A stretch of 64,000 nt of DNA from Arthrobacter sp. PM3 (GCF_003352915.1 NZ_CP022314.1:1137529-1201528), one strand, 5' to 3'. Shown: positions 26,982 through 35,232, numbered from the stretch's first letter. Program-made: numbers and translations. Notes: generated by a model from the letters alone, not told the origin.

Positions 26982-28187
26982 TCAGCCGCCCAGCTCGCGG
27001 CGCCGAAACCCGAGTTCCCGCTGCGCGCCACGCAGCGGGGACCCCGTGAACGGCAGCTCCTCCAGCCGGACGGTGCCGGCGGCGGCCAGTGCCGTGCTGT
27101 TGGCCGAGGCCGCCGCCCTCGGCAGAAGCCCCAGGACGGCGGCGAACTCGGCCCAATGCCTGGATCTGAGGTTCCTCGTCCTCCCCGCGATCGGCAGCGC
27201 CAGGGTCTCATCCCCGTACAGGAGCGTGCAGGGGACATCGAAGACCGGGGCCATTGTGCGTCCCGGCCCGCTGCCGAGAACGGCCAGGTTCTTGGCGTGG
27301 AGGTCGCCGTTGCCCGTGAGCCAGGCAAAGACAAACTGCAGGTAAAGGTTGCGGCTTGCCACCACCGGAGCCTTGCAGATCCCGGCCAGGGCCGAGGCCA
27401 CCTGTTCGGCGCTGACGCCGTATTTGGCCGCCGGCGGCAGCCCCAGCACTTGCGTGCCGTCCTCCAGGGGAAGCCGGACCCAGTCCCCCGCAGGGCTTCT
27501 GACCCGGTCGAACCGCTCGACGAGGAGCCCGGGCATCCCGTTGCGGTCCGTGATAACCCGGCTCTTGGCCACCGGGATCTTCAGCGCCTTGGCGGCGCGC
27601 AAATGAGCGGCCTCGTTCACCACCAGGTGCGGGTGCTCCGGCGGGTCCAGCTTGAGCACGTAGCGGTGGCCGCGCAGGGCCACGGGCGTCGTCAGCATGG
27701 ACGCGCTCGTTTTGCGCTGGACCCCGGGCAGGCCGTGGAGGTCTACCGTGTTGGCCAGTACGGAAAAGTCGAGGTCCTCAGGACGGGAGGTGTCGGCGAG
27801 GGCGGGCGGTTCCACCGGCGCGGCGCCAGCGGGAACCACCTGGACATCGCCGGGCACATCGGCACCGACAGCCAGCAGGAGGGTCAGTTCGTCGTCGAAG
27901 CTGGTCTTGGTCGCGGTCTTCAGGACCGTGAGGCGGTGCCCCTCCGGGAGGAGTCCGGAGAAGAAGGCCGGCAGGGCACCGGCGGAGGTCTCCACCGCCG
28001 CCCCGGACACCGGAAGTGACACGGCGACGGCGGGGCCGCCGGCGGCAACATAGGCCGGCAGGTACGCGAACCGCACTCCGCCGGTGCCGGTCCGGTTCAG
28101 TTGCCCGGCCAACACCCCGTTCTTGTAGACATCCGCGGACCGGACGAACTTCAGGTCCTGCAGGTCCGCCGGCAACAGCTCGGCCAT
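26982..28187 (-). CDS. hipA: HipA-type kinase (toxin of a type II toxin-antitoxin pair)
   Basis: A 401-residue HipA-family Ser/Thr kinase. An N-terminal Couple-hipA domain (V-Y-K-N-G-V-L-A-G-Q-L-N-R) precedes the kinase, which shows the Lys-bearing strand Y-V-L-K-L-D, L-L-V-E-R-F-D-R, and the catalytic N-G-D-L-H-A-K-N. HipA of E. coli phosphorylates GltX and causes persistence. Start is ATG at 28187 in a TGATG overlap with the antitoxin stop; a GTG one codon upstream is possible. The pair is coupled and should be repressed by HipB at the operator array upstream. Confidence 0.88.
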   Translation of the reverse strand: MAELLPADLQDLKFVRSADVYKNGVLAGQLNRTGTGGVRFAYLPAYVAAGGPAVAVSLPVSGAAVETSAGALPAFFSGLLPEGHRLTVLKTATKTSFDDELTLLLAVGADVPGDVQVVPAGAAPVEPPALADTSRPEDLDFSVLANTVDLHGLPGVQRKTSASMLTTPVALRGHRYVLKLDPPEHPHLVVNEAAHLRAAKALKIPVAKSRVITDRNGMPGLLVERFDRVRSPAGDWVRLPLEDGTQVLGLPPAAKYGVSAEQVASALAGICKAPVVASRNLYLQFVFAWLTGNGDLHAKNLAVLGSGPGRTMAPVFDVPCTLLYGDETLALPIAGRTRNLRSRHWAEFAAVLGLLPRAAASANSTALAAAGTVRLEELPFTGSPLRGAQRELGFRRRELGG

Positions 28188-28384
28188 CACTGCACCGTCA
28201 GGTGGAGACCCAGGACATTGCTGACGGCGATGACGGCCAGCAGCGAAGGGTTTCCGCGTCCCGTCTCCATGGCCCGGACGGTGCGCACCGACGTGCCGGC
28301 CAGGTGCGCAAGGTCTTCCTGCGTGATTCCCGCGTCCCGCCGGGCGCTGCGGATACCCGCCGCGATAGACAAAACATCACTCAT
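28187..28384 (-). CDS. hipB: HipB-like XRE-family antitoxin
   Basis: A 65-residue helix-turn-helix protein (R-S-A-R-R-D-A-G-I-T-Q-E-D-L-A-H-L-A-G-T, then V-R-T-V-R-A-M-E-T-G-R-G-N-P-S). This is the size and arrangement of HipB-like antitoxins, which bind HipA and repress the operon. The ATG at 28384 has a strong GGAGG-rich site before it; the longer frame to 28606 runs over the operators and is not credible. It overlaps hipA. Confidence 0.85.
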   Translation of the reverse strand: MSDVLSIAAGIRSARRDAGITQEDLAHLAGTSVRTVRAMETGRGNPSLLAVIAVSNVLGLHLTVQ

Positions 28385-28424
28385 CCCTTTGCCTCCCTCC
28401 GCGCCGCTCCGTTGCAGAGCAATA

Positions 28425-28558
28425 GGCAGAATGCTGCCGGTTCCGCGGGTAACGGCTCCCATCCTGCCGCACCAGCCGCATTTCGGCAAGATCCTGCCGG
28501 ATCGGCAAAGAAGGGGGTGACTGGACGCCCGGAGCGCCCAAACCGGCAGCATCCTGCC
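28425..28558. promoter_or_regulatory. Array of GGCAG-N4-CTGCC operators at 30-bp pitch
   Basis: Three sites share the pattern GGCA-x-x-A-T-x-CTGCC: GGCAGAATGCTGCC (28425-28438), GGCAAGATCCTGCC (28485-28498) and GGCAGCATCCTGCC (28545-28558). They are exactly 60 bp apart. A degenerate site ending in ATCCTGCC lies at 28455-28468, making the pitch 30 bp, about three helical turns. They occupy the region between hipB and the divergent DHFR-like gene, so the HipB protein is the natural candidate binder. Confidence 0.65.
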
Positions 28559-28605
28559 GCGGCGTACGCTGGAGGAATTCGCTGGAAGGAAACCGGGGAG
28601 CGGCA

Positions 28606-29163
28606 ATGCGCAAAATCATCCTGTCCATGCAAGTGTCCCTTGACGGGTTCTTCGAAGGCCCGCACCGCGACCTCAGCTGGCACATGGTCGACGAGGAACT
28701 CCACAGCCACTTCAACGACGAGCTCAGGGCAATGGGGGCTTTCCTGGACGGCCGCGTCACCTACGAGCTCATGGCAGACTACTGGCCGACGGCCGACGCG
28801 GACCCCGACGCCAGCGCCCCGGAGGCCGAGTTCGCCCGGATCTGGCGGGACATGCCCAAAATCGTGTACTCGCGGACGATGACGTCGGCCGGCTGGAACA
28901 CCACCGTGGTCCCGGAAGTCGTTGCCGACGAGGTCCGGGCGCTCAAGGAGCAGCCGGGCGGGGACCTGGCCCTCGGCGGGGCGGACCTCGCCGACACGTT
29001 CCGGCGGCTGGGGCTGATCGACGAGTACTGGCTGTACGTCCATCCGGTGGTCATTGGACGCGGGACACCCCTGTTCAAGTCAGCGGACACCAGGACGAGG
29101 CTCCGGCTCGTGGAGACGCGGGGCTTTGGCAACGGGGTGGCGCTGCTGCGCTACGCCGCGTAG
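28606..29163 (+). CDS. Dihydrofolate reductase family protein (RibD C-terminal domain)
   Basis: A 185-residue NADPH-dependent reductase-fold protein. M-R-K-I-I-L-S-M-Q-V-S-L-D-G-F is the classic start of the RibD-C/DHFR-like family; L-A-L-G-G-A-D-L-A near residue 125 and W-L-Y-V-H-P-V-V-I-G-R-G near 145 line the cofactor site. Members of this group are seldom true DHFRs. It diverges from hipBA and its promoter lies in the operator array, so it may be co-regulated. Confidence 0.85.
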   Translation: MRKIILSMQVSLDGFFEGPHRDLSWHMVDEELHSHFNDELRAMGAFLDGRVTYELMADYWPTADADPDASAPEAEFARIWRDMPKIVYSRTMTSAGWNTTVVPEVVADEVRALKEQPGGDLALGGADLADTFRRLGLIDEYWLYVHPVVIGRGTPLFKSADTRTRLRLVETRGFGNGVALLRYAA

Positions 29164-29192
29164 CCGGCACCGCCGTGGCACTACGCGGGCGC

Positions 29193-29210
29193 TTCTTAAG
29201 GATTTCTTAA
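29193..29210 (+). promoter_or_regulatory. 11-bp direct repeat, likely response-regulator site
   Basis: TTCTTAA occurs at 29193-29199 and again at 29204-29210, exactly 11 bp apart. Such head-to-tail half-sites are how OmpR/PhoP-family regulators bind as dimers. It lies 65-80 bp before the PAP2 gene of an operon that ends in an OmpR-family regulator and its kinase, so autoregulation is likely. Confidence 0.55.
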
Positions 29211-29274
29211 ATGCCGGGCGGAAGAGTGGAACCGGCGCCACTTCCGGCGCCCCCGTCCCGAGCCGGAGGATCCC

Positions 29275-30096
29275 ATGACCGGACCCGCCCCTGTTGAGCC
29301 TGCTGCCTGCGTCGCCCGCGGCGCAGCCGCTGATCTCACCGTGGCGTCCGCGCAACCAGCCGCGCATACCGACGCCGCACATCCCGCCGGGCAGCCGCAG
29401 CCATGGACCCTCCCGCACGTGCGTCACTGGCTGCTCCTGGGCATCCTGCTGTCCGCCGCGGTCCTGGCAATCGGGCTGGCGGCGCAGTTCACGCCGGGGT
29501 TCAGCGCGGCCGAGCTCGGCGTCGACCAGGACCTCAGCCGGCATCACGCCGCCGCCCTGACCGCGGTCGCGATGGCCCTCAACGTCGTCTTCGGGCCCGT
29601 GGCCGGCCTGGCGCTGATCGGGGCCGGCGCCCTCGGCATCTGGCTGTTCCGCGGCGGCCTGGTCAAGGCGACCGGCTTCGGCCTCGTCGCGTTGTCCGGC
29701 TGGGTCGCTTGTGAGCTCTTCAAGATCATCATCGCCCGCCAACGGCCCAACCCTGCCCTGCTGTTCGACCCGCTGGCGCCGGAGACCGGTTCCAACAGCT
29801 TCCCGAGCGGCCACGTGTGTTTTGCGGTGGCCCTGGGTTTTGCGCTGTTCTTCCTGGCCCGCGGCACCCGCTGGTCCACGGTCACCGCCGTCGCGGCACC
29901 CGCGGCGGCGCTCATCGTGGCGTGGTCGCGGCTGTACATCGGCGTCCACTACCCCTCCGACGTCGCGGCGTCCTTCCTGTCGGCGGGCGCGGCCGTGGTG
30001 GTGGTCACGGGGCTGTGGAACGTGGCCGCGCCGCGGCTTACCCGGCGGCCCGGTATTCCTTCCGCCCCGCCGTCGCCGCTCCTGGAGAGGAAGTGA
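29275..30096 (+). CDS. PAP2-family membrane phosphatase
   Basis: A 273-residue polytopic phosphatase. The three PAP2 motifs are present: K-I-I-I-A-R-Q-R-P, S-F-P-S-G-H and S-R-L-Y-I-G-V-H-Y-P-S-D-V. Such enzymes dephosphorylate undecaprenyl pyrophosphate or phosphatidic acid at the outer face. A good GGAGGA site precedes the ATG. The gene heads an operon with a DedA protein, a response regulator and a histidine kinase. Confidence 0.88.
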   Translation: MTGPAPVEPAACVARGAAADLTVASAQPAAHTDAAHPAGQPQPWTLPHVRHWLLLGILLSAAVLAIGLAAQFTPGFSAAELGVDQDLSRHHAAALTAVAMALNVVFGPVAGLALIGAGALGIWLFRGGLVKATGFGLVALSGWVACELFKIIIARQRPNPALLFDPLAPETGSNSFPSGHVCFAVALGFALFFLARGTRWSTVTAVAAPAAALIVAWSRLYIGVHYPSDVAASFLSAGAAVVVVTGLWNVAAPRLTRRPGIPSAPPSPLLERK

Positions 30097-30098
30097 GC

Positions 30099-30896
30099 AT
30101 GCACACTGTAGGCATTTCAGCCCTTCTGCCGGCCGCATCAGCCGCCGGGACCCCCTCACTGCTGGACCCGGCAAGCCTGCTCGCCGGCCTCGGCCCGGGA
30201 GCCCTGGGCGTTATCGCGCTCATGGTGTTCATCGAATCGGGCGTGCTGTTTCCCTTTCTTCCCGGCGACTCGCTGCTCTTCACAGCGGGCCTGCTGCACC
30301 AGCAGCTGCACCTGACGCTGCCCGTGCTGATCGGCGTCGTGACCGCGGCCGCCGTCGCCGGCGACCAGGTCGGCTACATGCTGGGGCGCACCTTCGGCCG
30401 CCGCTGGTTCAAGGACGACGCCCGGATCCTGAAGACTGCACACCTGACCACAACGGAGGAATTCTTCCGGCGCCACGGCGGCGCCGCCGTCGTGCTGGCC
30501 CGGTTCGTGCCCATGGTGCGGACCTTCGCGCCGCTCAGCGCCGGGATCGCGAGATACGGCTACAAGTCCTTCACCCTGTGGAATGTCACCGGCGCGCTCG
30601 TGTGGGCCGCGTCCGTGACGCTGCTCGGCACCTGGCTGGGTCACTTTGAGATCATCGCCAGGAACATCGACCTGATCGCCGTGGCGATGGTCCTCGTATC
30701 CGTGCTGCCCCCGGCTGTGAAGCTTCTCAAACTCCGCCGCCGCGGCACCGGACCCGAAACCCCCGGCCCAAGCGCCGCCGGCACGGGGGAAGTCGACGTG
30801 AGCGACGGCGACGGGACAGACGCCGATGACGGGGACGACACGGGGGCGCGAACCGCGAACGGAGCCCTGACCCGGGAAATGGCCGCGGAAGAATAG
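30099..30896 (+). CDS. DedA-family membrane protein
   Basis: A 265-residue DedA/VTT protein. F-I-E-S-G-V-L-F-P-F-L-P-G-D, G-D-Q-V-G-Y-M-L-G-R and F-V-P-M-V-R-T-F-A-P-L-S-A-G are the family signatures, including the acidic and Arg residues needed for function. DedA proteins flip lipid carriers such as undecaprenyl phosphate. The ATG at 30099 lies eight bases after GGAGAGG; a GTG at 30093 is too close. The C-terminal 50 residues are acidic (S-D-G-D-G-T-D-A-D-D-G-D-D). With the PAP2 phosphatase it suggests lipid-carrier recycling. Confidence 0.88.
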   Translation: MHTVGISALLPAASAAGTPSLLDPASLLAGLGPGALGVIALMVFIESGVLFPFLPGDSLLFTAGLLHQQLHLTLPVLIGVVTAAAVAGDQVGYMLGRTFGRRWFKDDARILKTAHLTTTEEFFRRHGGAAVVLARFVPMVRTFAPLSAGIARYGYKSFTLWNVTGALVWAASVTLLGTWLGHFEIIARNIDLIAVAMVLVSVLPPAVKLLKLRRRGTGPETPGPSAAGTGEVDVSDGDGTDADDGDDTGARTANGALTREMAAEE

Positions 30897-30900
30897 CCCC

Positions 30901-31575
30901 ATGACAACCGCTGACAGGCCGGCCCTGCTGCTCATCGAGGACGACGCGGTCCTGGGGCCGCTGATCGCCGAGCTCCTGGACCCGGATTACCGCGTCCGGC
31001 TGGTCACTAATGGCCACGACGGCCTGCACGTGGCACTGACGGAGGCGTGGGACGTGATGGTGATCGACCGCGGGCTGCCCGGGATGGACGGCATCGCCGT
31101 CATCGCGGCCCTGCGCTCCAAGGGCGTCGCCACGCCAATCCTGATCCTGACAGCGCTGGGCGACGCCGGCGAGAAAATCAGGGGCCTGGACGCAGGCGCC
31201 AACGACTACGTGACCAAGCCTTTCGACGCCGGTGAGCTGGCGGCACGGCTGCGGGCACTGACCCGTACCTTTCCGGCCGCACGGGCGCCGCTGGCGATCG
31301 GCGACTGGGAACTGGACCCGGCGTCGCGAACGGTCCGGTCCATCTACGGCCACACGGTATCTCTGACCGCGAAGGAGGGCCAGCTGCTCGCGGCCCTCGC
31401 CACGGAGCCGGACCGCGTCTTTACCCGGGACGAACTCCTGACGGCCCACTTCCACCCCACCGACCAGCCCGGTGTGATCGACACGTACGTCCACCACCTG
31501 CGCCGGAAGATCGCCCGGACCGTCGTCCGCACGGTCCATGGTGTCGGCTATCAGATCGGCGACGCCCGTGAGTAG
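30901..31575 (+). CDS. OmpR-family response regulator
   Basis: A 224-residue response regulator. The receiver domain has acidic residues E13-D14-D15, the phospho-acceptor D56 (M-V-I-D-R-G-L-P) and the K of T-K-P-F; residues about 125-224 form a winged-helix DNA-binding domain (F-T-R-D-E-L-L, then V-D-T-Y-V-H-H-L-R-R-K-I, V-H-G-V-G-Y). It overlaps the kinase gene, and probably binds the TTCTTAA repeat upstream of the operon. Confidence 0.92.
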   Translation: MTTADRPALLLIEDDAVLGPLIAELLDPDYRVRLVTNGHDGLHVALTEAWDVMVIDRGLPGMDGIAVIAALRSKGVATPILILTALGDAGEKIRGLDAGANDYVTKPFDAGELAARLRALTRTFPAARAPLAIGDWELDPASRTVRSIYGHTVSLTAKEGQLLAALATEPDRVFTRDELLTAHFHPTDQPGVIDTYVHHLRRKIARTVVRTVHGVGYQIGDARE

Positions 31576-32575
31576 CGGCGGGGTTCCCGGCGGGGATCCG
31601 GACCGCTCCACCCTGCGGAAGGCCTCGCTCAAAGTCGCGCTGCGGATCAGCGCCGCGTGCGCGGTGATGGTCCTGGCGCTGCTCGCCGTTACGGCCCTCT
31701 ATCTGCTGAACCAGCTGGCCCATCCCAAAATGCCGGGGACGGCGTCACCCGGGACGGCGTACGCGTACCTGGATTCCCGGGATGTGCTCGAGGCCATGGT
31801 GATCGCGGGGGCGGCAGGGATCGTGCTGGCGGGCGTCACCGGCTGGCTCAGTGCGCGCAGCGCCATCCGTCCCCTCGGCGATGCCCTGGCCCGGCAACGG
31901 CGTTTCGTCCAGGATGCCAGCCACGAGCTGCGTACCCCGCTAACCATCCTGGATACCCGGATCCAGCTGGCCCAGCGCCACACCGAACCCGGCTCCCGGC
32001 AGGCCCGGGACCTGGCCCGGATCCGGGACGACACCGCAACGCTGACCGGGATTGTCAACGAGCTGCTCCTCGCGGCCACCGCCGGAGTGCCCGGCCGGCC
32101 GGCAGCACCGGCCGACCTTGCCCGCACCGCCGCCGATGTCGCCGAAGGCCTCCGGCTCGTGGCGGAGGAACGGGGCGTGCACCTGGACGTCACCGCGGAC
32201 GCCCGGCCGCTGGCCCGGATCGACGGCAACGCCCTGCGCCGCGCCGTGCTGGCTCTGGCGGACAATGCGCTTGCCCACACCCCGCCGGGCGGCCGCGTGG
32301 GAATCACGACGTCGGTCGAGCAGAACCGCGCGGTGATCACCGTCGCGGATACGGGGACGGGAATCACCGGCGTCGACCGGGACCGGATCTTTGACCGTTT
32401 CGTGCGGACCGCCGGCAACGGCGGACCGCACGGGCAGCGGAGCTTTGGCATCGGCCTGGCCCTTGTCCGGGAAATCGCCGTGGCGGCGGGGGGCGCCGTC
32501 GAGGTGGCTTCCACCGGCGCGGCGGGAACGGTCATGAAGATGACGCTGCCGCTGGCCGGGACCGCCGGGCCGTGA
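31568..32575 (+). CDS. Sensor histidine kinase
   Basis: A 335-residue membrane kinase with two transmembrane helices (about residues 26-46 and 77-97) bordering a very short external loop of about 30 residues, then a dimerisation domain with the phosphorylated H119 (D-A-S-H-E-L-R-T-P) and an ATPase domain with N-box D-N-A-L-A-H-T, G1 A-D-T-G-T-G-I and G2 G-I-G-L-A. GTG at 31568 overlaps the regulator by eight bases. The short sensor loop suggests it senses a membrane signal rather than a soluble ligand, which fits its PAP2/DedA partners. Confidence 0.9.
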   Translation: MSSGGVPGGDPDRSTLRKASLKVALRISAACAVMVLALLAVTALYLLNQLAHPKMPGTASPGTAYAYLDSRDVLEAMVIAGAAGIVLAGVTGWLSARSAIRPLGDALARQRRFVQDASHELRTPLTILDTRIQLAQRHTEPGSRQARDLARIRDDTATLTGIVNELLLAATAGVPGRPAAPADLARTAADVAEGLRLVAEERGVHLDVTADARPLARIDGNALRRAVLALADNALAHTPPGGRVGITTSVEQNRAVITVADTGTGITGVDRDRIFDRFVRTAGNGGPHGQRSFGIGLALVREIAVAAGGAVEVASTGAAGTVMKMTLPLAGTAGP

Positions 32576-32606
32576 GCGGCCCGGCGGCGGGGAAAGCCGG
32601 CACATA

Positions 32607-32658
32607 GGAAAGACCGGCGATCGCCTGCCCCCAAGGGAATTCGATCGCCGGTCTTTCC
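32607..32658. terminator. Long perfect hairpin between convergent genes (likely bidirectional terminator)
   Basis: A 17-bp perfect stem (32607-32623 with 32642-32658; core GAAAGACCGGCGATCG and its complement) encloses an 18-base loop. It sits 31 bp after the histidine kinase stop and 89 bp after the end of the convergent NlpC/P60 gene. No poly-T run follows on either strand, though both sides show short A/T tracts in the arm ends. It most likely terminates the kinase operon. Confidence 0.5.
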
Positions 32659-32747
32659 GGACTGGTTGGCGCTGCCTTGCTGCGCCCTATACTGCGGCGC
32701 CCTGCACTGGCAGGGCCCGCTCACTGGCCTGCGAGCGCCCGGACAAC

Positions 32748-33419
32748 TTAGGCGCGGACGAAGGTCACGCCGCCGGTCGCGGTGAGCCAGGACAGCGGGT
32801 GGACGATCGTCTGGTTGGAGCCGTTCATGCCGCCGCTGACCACCTGGCCGTTGCCGGCGTAGATGCCGACGTGGCCGGACTGGACCACCATGTCGCCGGG
32901 CTGCGGGGTAGCCACCACAGTTCCGAGGCCAAGGAACGCCCGGGGGCCGATGTCGCCTACGGGCTTGCCTGCCGCGCCGAGGGCCTTTTCCACCATGGCG
33001 GTGCAGTCCTGGGTGATGCCCAGCTGGCTGTACGCGGCGGACAGCATGATGGCGTTGCGGCTGCCGGCAGGGGCCGCGGCGGCAGGGGCAGCCGGGGCGG
33101 CCTGCACCTGGACGGTCGGCTTGGGCGCGGCCGGGGCCGCTGCGGGCGCGGCGGCGGGAGCAGCGGCAACAGGCTTGGGCTGTTCGATGACCGGCGCGGC
33201 AATCGAGGAAACCGCGGGGCGGTCAAAGCTGATCTTGACGGTTGAATCGGCGCTGACGGGCGCACTGACCTGCGCCTGGACGTCAACGTTCGACGCCGGA
33301 GCGGAGTCCCGCTGCACAGGTGCGGTAGCGGCGTTGGCCGCCATTCCGCTGGTGAGGACCAGGCCGGATGCGGCGGTGATGACGGCGGCATGGCGCGCAA
33401 AAGTATTGATTGAAGTCAT
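32748..33419 (-). CDS. NlpC/P60-type secreted cell-wall hydrolase
   Basis: A 223-residue exported protein. A signal peptide (ending near A-A-N-A-A, residue about 31) is followed by a linker region of about 85 residues that becomes Pro/Ala-rich and then a small NlpC/P60-like domain. The catalytic C139 lies in T-Q-D-C-T-A-M and H183 in G-H-V-G-I-Y-A-G. Such enzymes cleave peptidoglycan stem peptides. It is shorter than most and has D-C-T-A where many have D-C-S-G. Translation starts at 33419 after GGGAGAGG. A c-di-AMP riboswitch lies upstream, so expression should fall or rise with that signal, as for other actinobacterial wall hydrolases. Confidence 0.82.
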   Translation of the reverse strand: MTSINTFARHAAVITAASGLVLTSGMAANAATAPVQRDSAPASNVDVQAQVSAPVSADSTVKISFDRPAVSSIAAPVIEQPKPVAAAPAAAPAAAPAAPKPTVQVQAAPAAPAAAAPAGSRNAIMLSAAYSQLGITQDCTAMVEKALGAAGKPVGDIGPRAFLGLGTVVATPQPGDMVVQSGHVGIYAGNGQVVSGGMNGSNQTIVHPLSWLTATGGVTFVRA

Positions 33420-33799
33420 GGATGTACCTCTCCCAATGCCTGCGAGGTGAGCTGTCGGATTCGGATGGGAGGCACCCGGCCGCACTCCAGGGCCCGGCGT
33501 AGCGGGCACCGTGCGGCTTCACCCCAAGGCCTGCATGTCAGCAAGCCGAAAGTGGTTTCCCCGCCTCTGCCGGTCGTTGCTGCGAGTTACCCCCGTGCCG
33601 CGGCAGAGTTAGGCAATCGGCTGGGGAGCGCCCGTATCGGAGACAACAGGCACATATCCACCGTAACGCGATCCGCGGTCAAAAGTCACATTCAGGTAAC
33701 GGCCGCCACGTTTCGGACCCGCCGAAGCCCATAGGGCTGCACCTCATCCGAACACTAGGATGATGCCATCAGCACCACCTTCGAAGCGGAGGCCCGAAA
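33420..33799. other. Intergenic region between NlpC/P60 and the 84-residue protein
   Basis: This 380-bp stretch holds the riboswitch (33438-33616) and the promoter of the NlpC/P60 gene, which should lie upstream of 33620 on the minus strand. On the plus side a TAGGAT near 33757 could serve as a -10 for the downstream small gene. GTAAC half-sites occur at about 33664 and 33699 but are not regularly spaced. I see no other gene. Confidence 0.5.
33438..33616 (-). promoter_or_regulatory. c-di-AMP riboswitch (ydaO/yuaA motif)
   Basis: Read on the minus strand, the leader of the NlpC/P60 gene shows the conserved ydaO blocks in order: GCCTAACTCTGCCG (5' arm), GGGGAAACCACTTTCGG (33549-33565 region), GGGGTGAA (33518-33525), and CCGAATCCGACAGCTCACC (33446-33464) ending in CTCGCAGGC. 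CTCTGCCG pairs with CGGCAGAG as in known members. This RNA class binds c-di-AMP and in actinobacteria precedes resuscitation-promoting factor and NlpC/P60 genes. Confidence 0.85.
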
Positions 33800-34054
33800 A
33801 TGAACAGGCACTGTGTCGCGATCTGCCAGCTGAGCAACCAGCCCCAGGAGGATTTCGACGTCAACACCGAGCTGCTGATCCTGGACGGCCAGGACGTCCA
33901 CGTCTCCACCTGGGACGCGGAACCGCGGGACGGCGGCTTCGATGAGCACGTCTTGAACGACCGGGTGGACGCCCTTGGGTTCATGGTGGTCAACGACTGG
34001 GCGTTCCTGGACGGCAAGGCCTACGCGGTGGTGGAACGGCGGTCCGGAACCTAG
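33800..34054 (+). CDS. Small acidic hypothetical protein
   Basis: An 84-residue acidic protein with no signal peptide or membrane segment (M-N-R-H-C-V-A-I-C-Q-L, D-V-H-V-S-T-W-D, W-A-F-L-D-G-K-A-Y-A-V-V). A GGAGG site precedes the ATG. It ends 35 bases before the antiporter gene and may be cotranscribed with it. I do not recognise the family. Confidence 0.6.
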   Translation: MNRHCVAICQLSNQPQEDFDVNTELLILDGQDVHVSTWDAEPRDGGFDEHVLNDRVDALGFMVVNDWAFLDGKAYAVVERRSGT

Positions 34055-34089
34055 GCGCGGTGCACGGCGGACACGACTAATTTCGTGCC

Positions 34090-35232
34090 GTGACGTTCCT
34101 GACCCTGGCGCTGATCGCCGTCGTCGCCCTGGCCGGCCCCCTGCTCGCACTGCCGGTGCGCTGGCGGCTGCCGGTGGTCCTCGGGGAACTGCTGGCCGGG
34201 ATCGTGATCGGGCGCTCCGGCCTCGCCCTCGTGGATCCTGCAGATCCCACATTCAGCCTGCTGGCCAACATCGGCTTTGCACTGATGATGTTCGTGGCCG
34301 GAACCCATGTTCCCGTGCGCGATCCTCACATCCGCTCGGCGCTCGGCCACGGCACCCGCCGGGCCGTCGCAGCCGCCGCGGCAGCGGCGGCGGTTGGAAC
34401 CGGGATCGGCCTGCTTTTCGGAACCGGCCATGCTCCCCTCTACGTCGTACTGCTGGCGTCGTCATCGGCCGCACTGGTCCTTCCGATCGTGGACTCCCTA
34501 CGGCTTGGCGGCCCCCACGTCATCGCCATGACCGCGCAGGTGGCTATCGCCGACATCGCCTGCATTGTGGCGCTGCCGCTGCTGGTGGATCCGCCGCACG
34601 CAGGCCGGGCGGCGCTGGGTGTCCTCACGGTAGCGGGCTGCGCGGCGGTCCTCTTCTTCGTGCTGCGCTGGCTGGAGGACACGGGAATCCGCGGGCGCGT
34701 GCACCGCCTCTCGGAAAACCGGAAGTTTGCCCTGGAGCTAAGGATCCAGCTCGCGGTGCTGTTCGCCCTTGCCGGCGTCGCGACCTTCAGCAGCGTGTCG
34801 GTGATGATGGCGGGCTTTTCCTTCGGCCTGGTGGTGGCCGCCGTCGGCGAGCCGAGGCGGCTGGCCCGGCAATTGTTCGCCCTCAGCGACGGCTTCCTGG
34901 GCCCGGTGTTCTTTGTCTGGCTCGGCGCGTCCCTCACCCTGAAGGACCTGGCCGGGCATCCGGACATGATTGCCCTCGGGGTGGCGCTGGGGGCCGGGAC
35001 GCTGGTGTCCCACGCGAGCCTCGCCTTCCTGGGGCTCCCCTTGCCGCTCGGCGTACTGTCGGCAGCCCAACTCGGTGTGCCGGTGGCGGCCGCGAGCATC
35101 GGCACCCAGCTTCAGGTCCTGCTCCCGGGCGAAGCGGCGGCCCTGCTGGTGGGCGCCCTGATCACAATCGCCGCCAGCGCCGTCGCCGGGTCCCGCGCGG
35201 CCAGGAAGTTCGCCCTGCCCCAAGGGACCTAA
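34090..35232 (+). CDS. Cation:proton antiporter (CPA2/KefB-like)
   Basis: A 380-residue membrane protein with about twelve hydrophobic helices. The N-terminus (L-P-V-V-L-G-E-L-L-A-G-I-V-I-G-R-S-G) is the sodium/hydrogen exchanger signature of the CPA2 family, and M-M-F-V-A-G follows helix 2. It starts with GTG and ends four bases into the convergent AlkD-like gene. No nucleotide-binding RCK domain is attached. It likely exchanges Na+ or K+ for protons. Confidence 0.82.
   Translation: MTFLTLALIAVVALAGPLLALPVRWRLPVVLGELLAGIVIGRSGLALVDPADPTFSLLANIGFALMMFVAGTHVPVRDPHIRSALGHGTRRAVAAAAAAAAVGTGIGLLFGTGHAPLYVVLLASSSAALVLPIVDSLRLGGPHVIAMTAQVAIADIACIVALPLLVDPPHAGRAALGVLTVAGCAAVLFFVLRWLEDTGIRGRVHRLSENRKFALELRIQLAVLFALAGVATFSSVSVMMAGFSFGLVVAAVGEPRRLARQLFALSDGFLGPVFFVWLGASLTLKDLAGHPDMIALGVALGAGTLVSHASLAFLGLPLPLGVLSAAQLGVPVAAASIGTQLQVLLPGEAAALLVGALITIAASAVAGSRAARKFALPQGT

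Noticed and set aside
28385..28606. Extended N-terminus of hipB
   Set aside because: The extension runs through the operator repeats, which explains its repeated R-I-L-P and R-M-L-P pattern, and a strong ribosome-binding site marks ATG 28384.
32676..32747. Possible small RNA between the kinase operon and NlpC/P60
   Set aside because: Only short GC repeats are seen; no promoter or terminator pair supports it.
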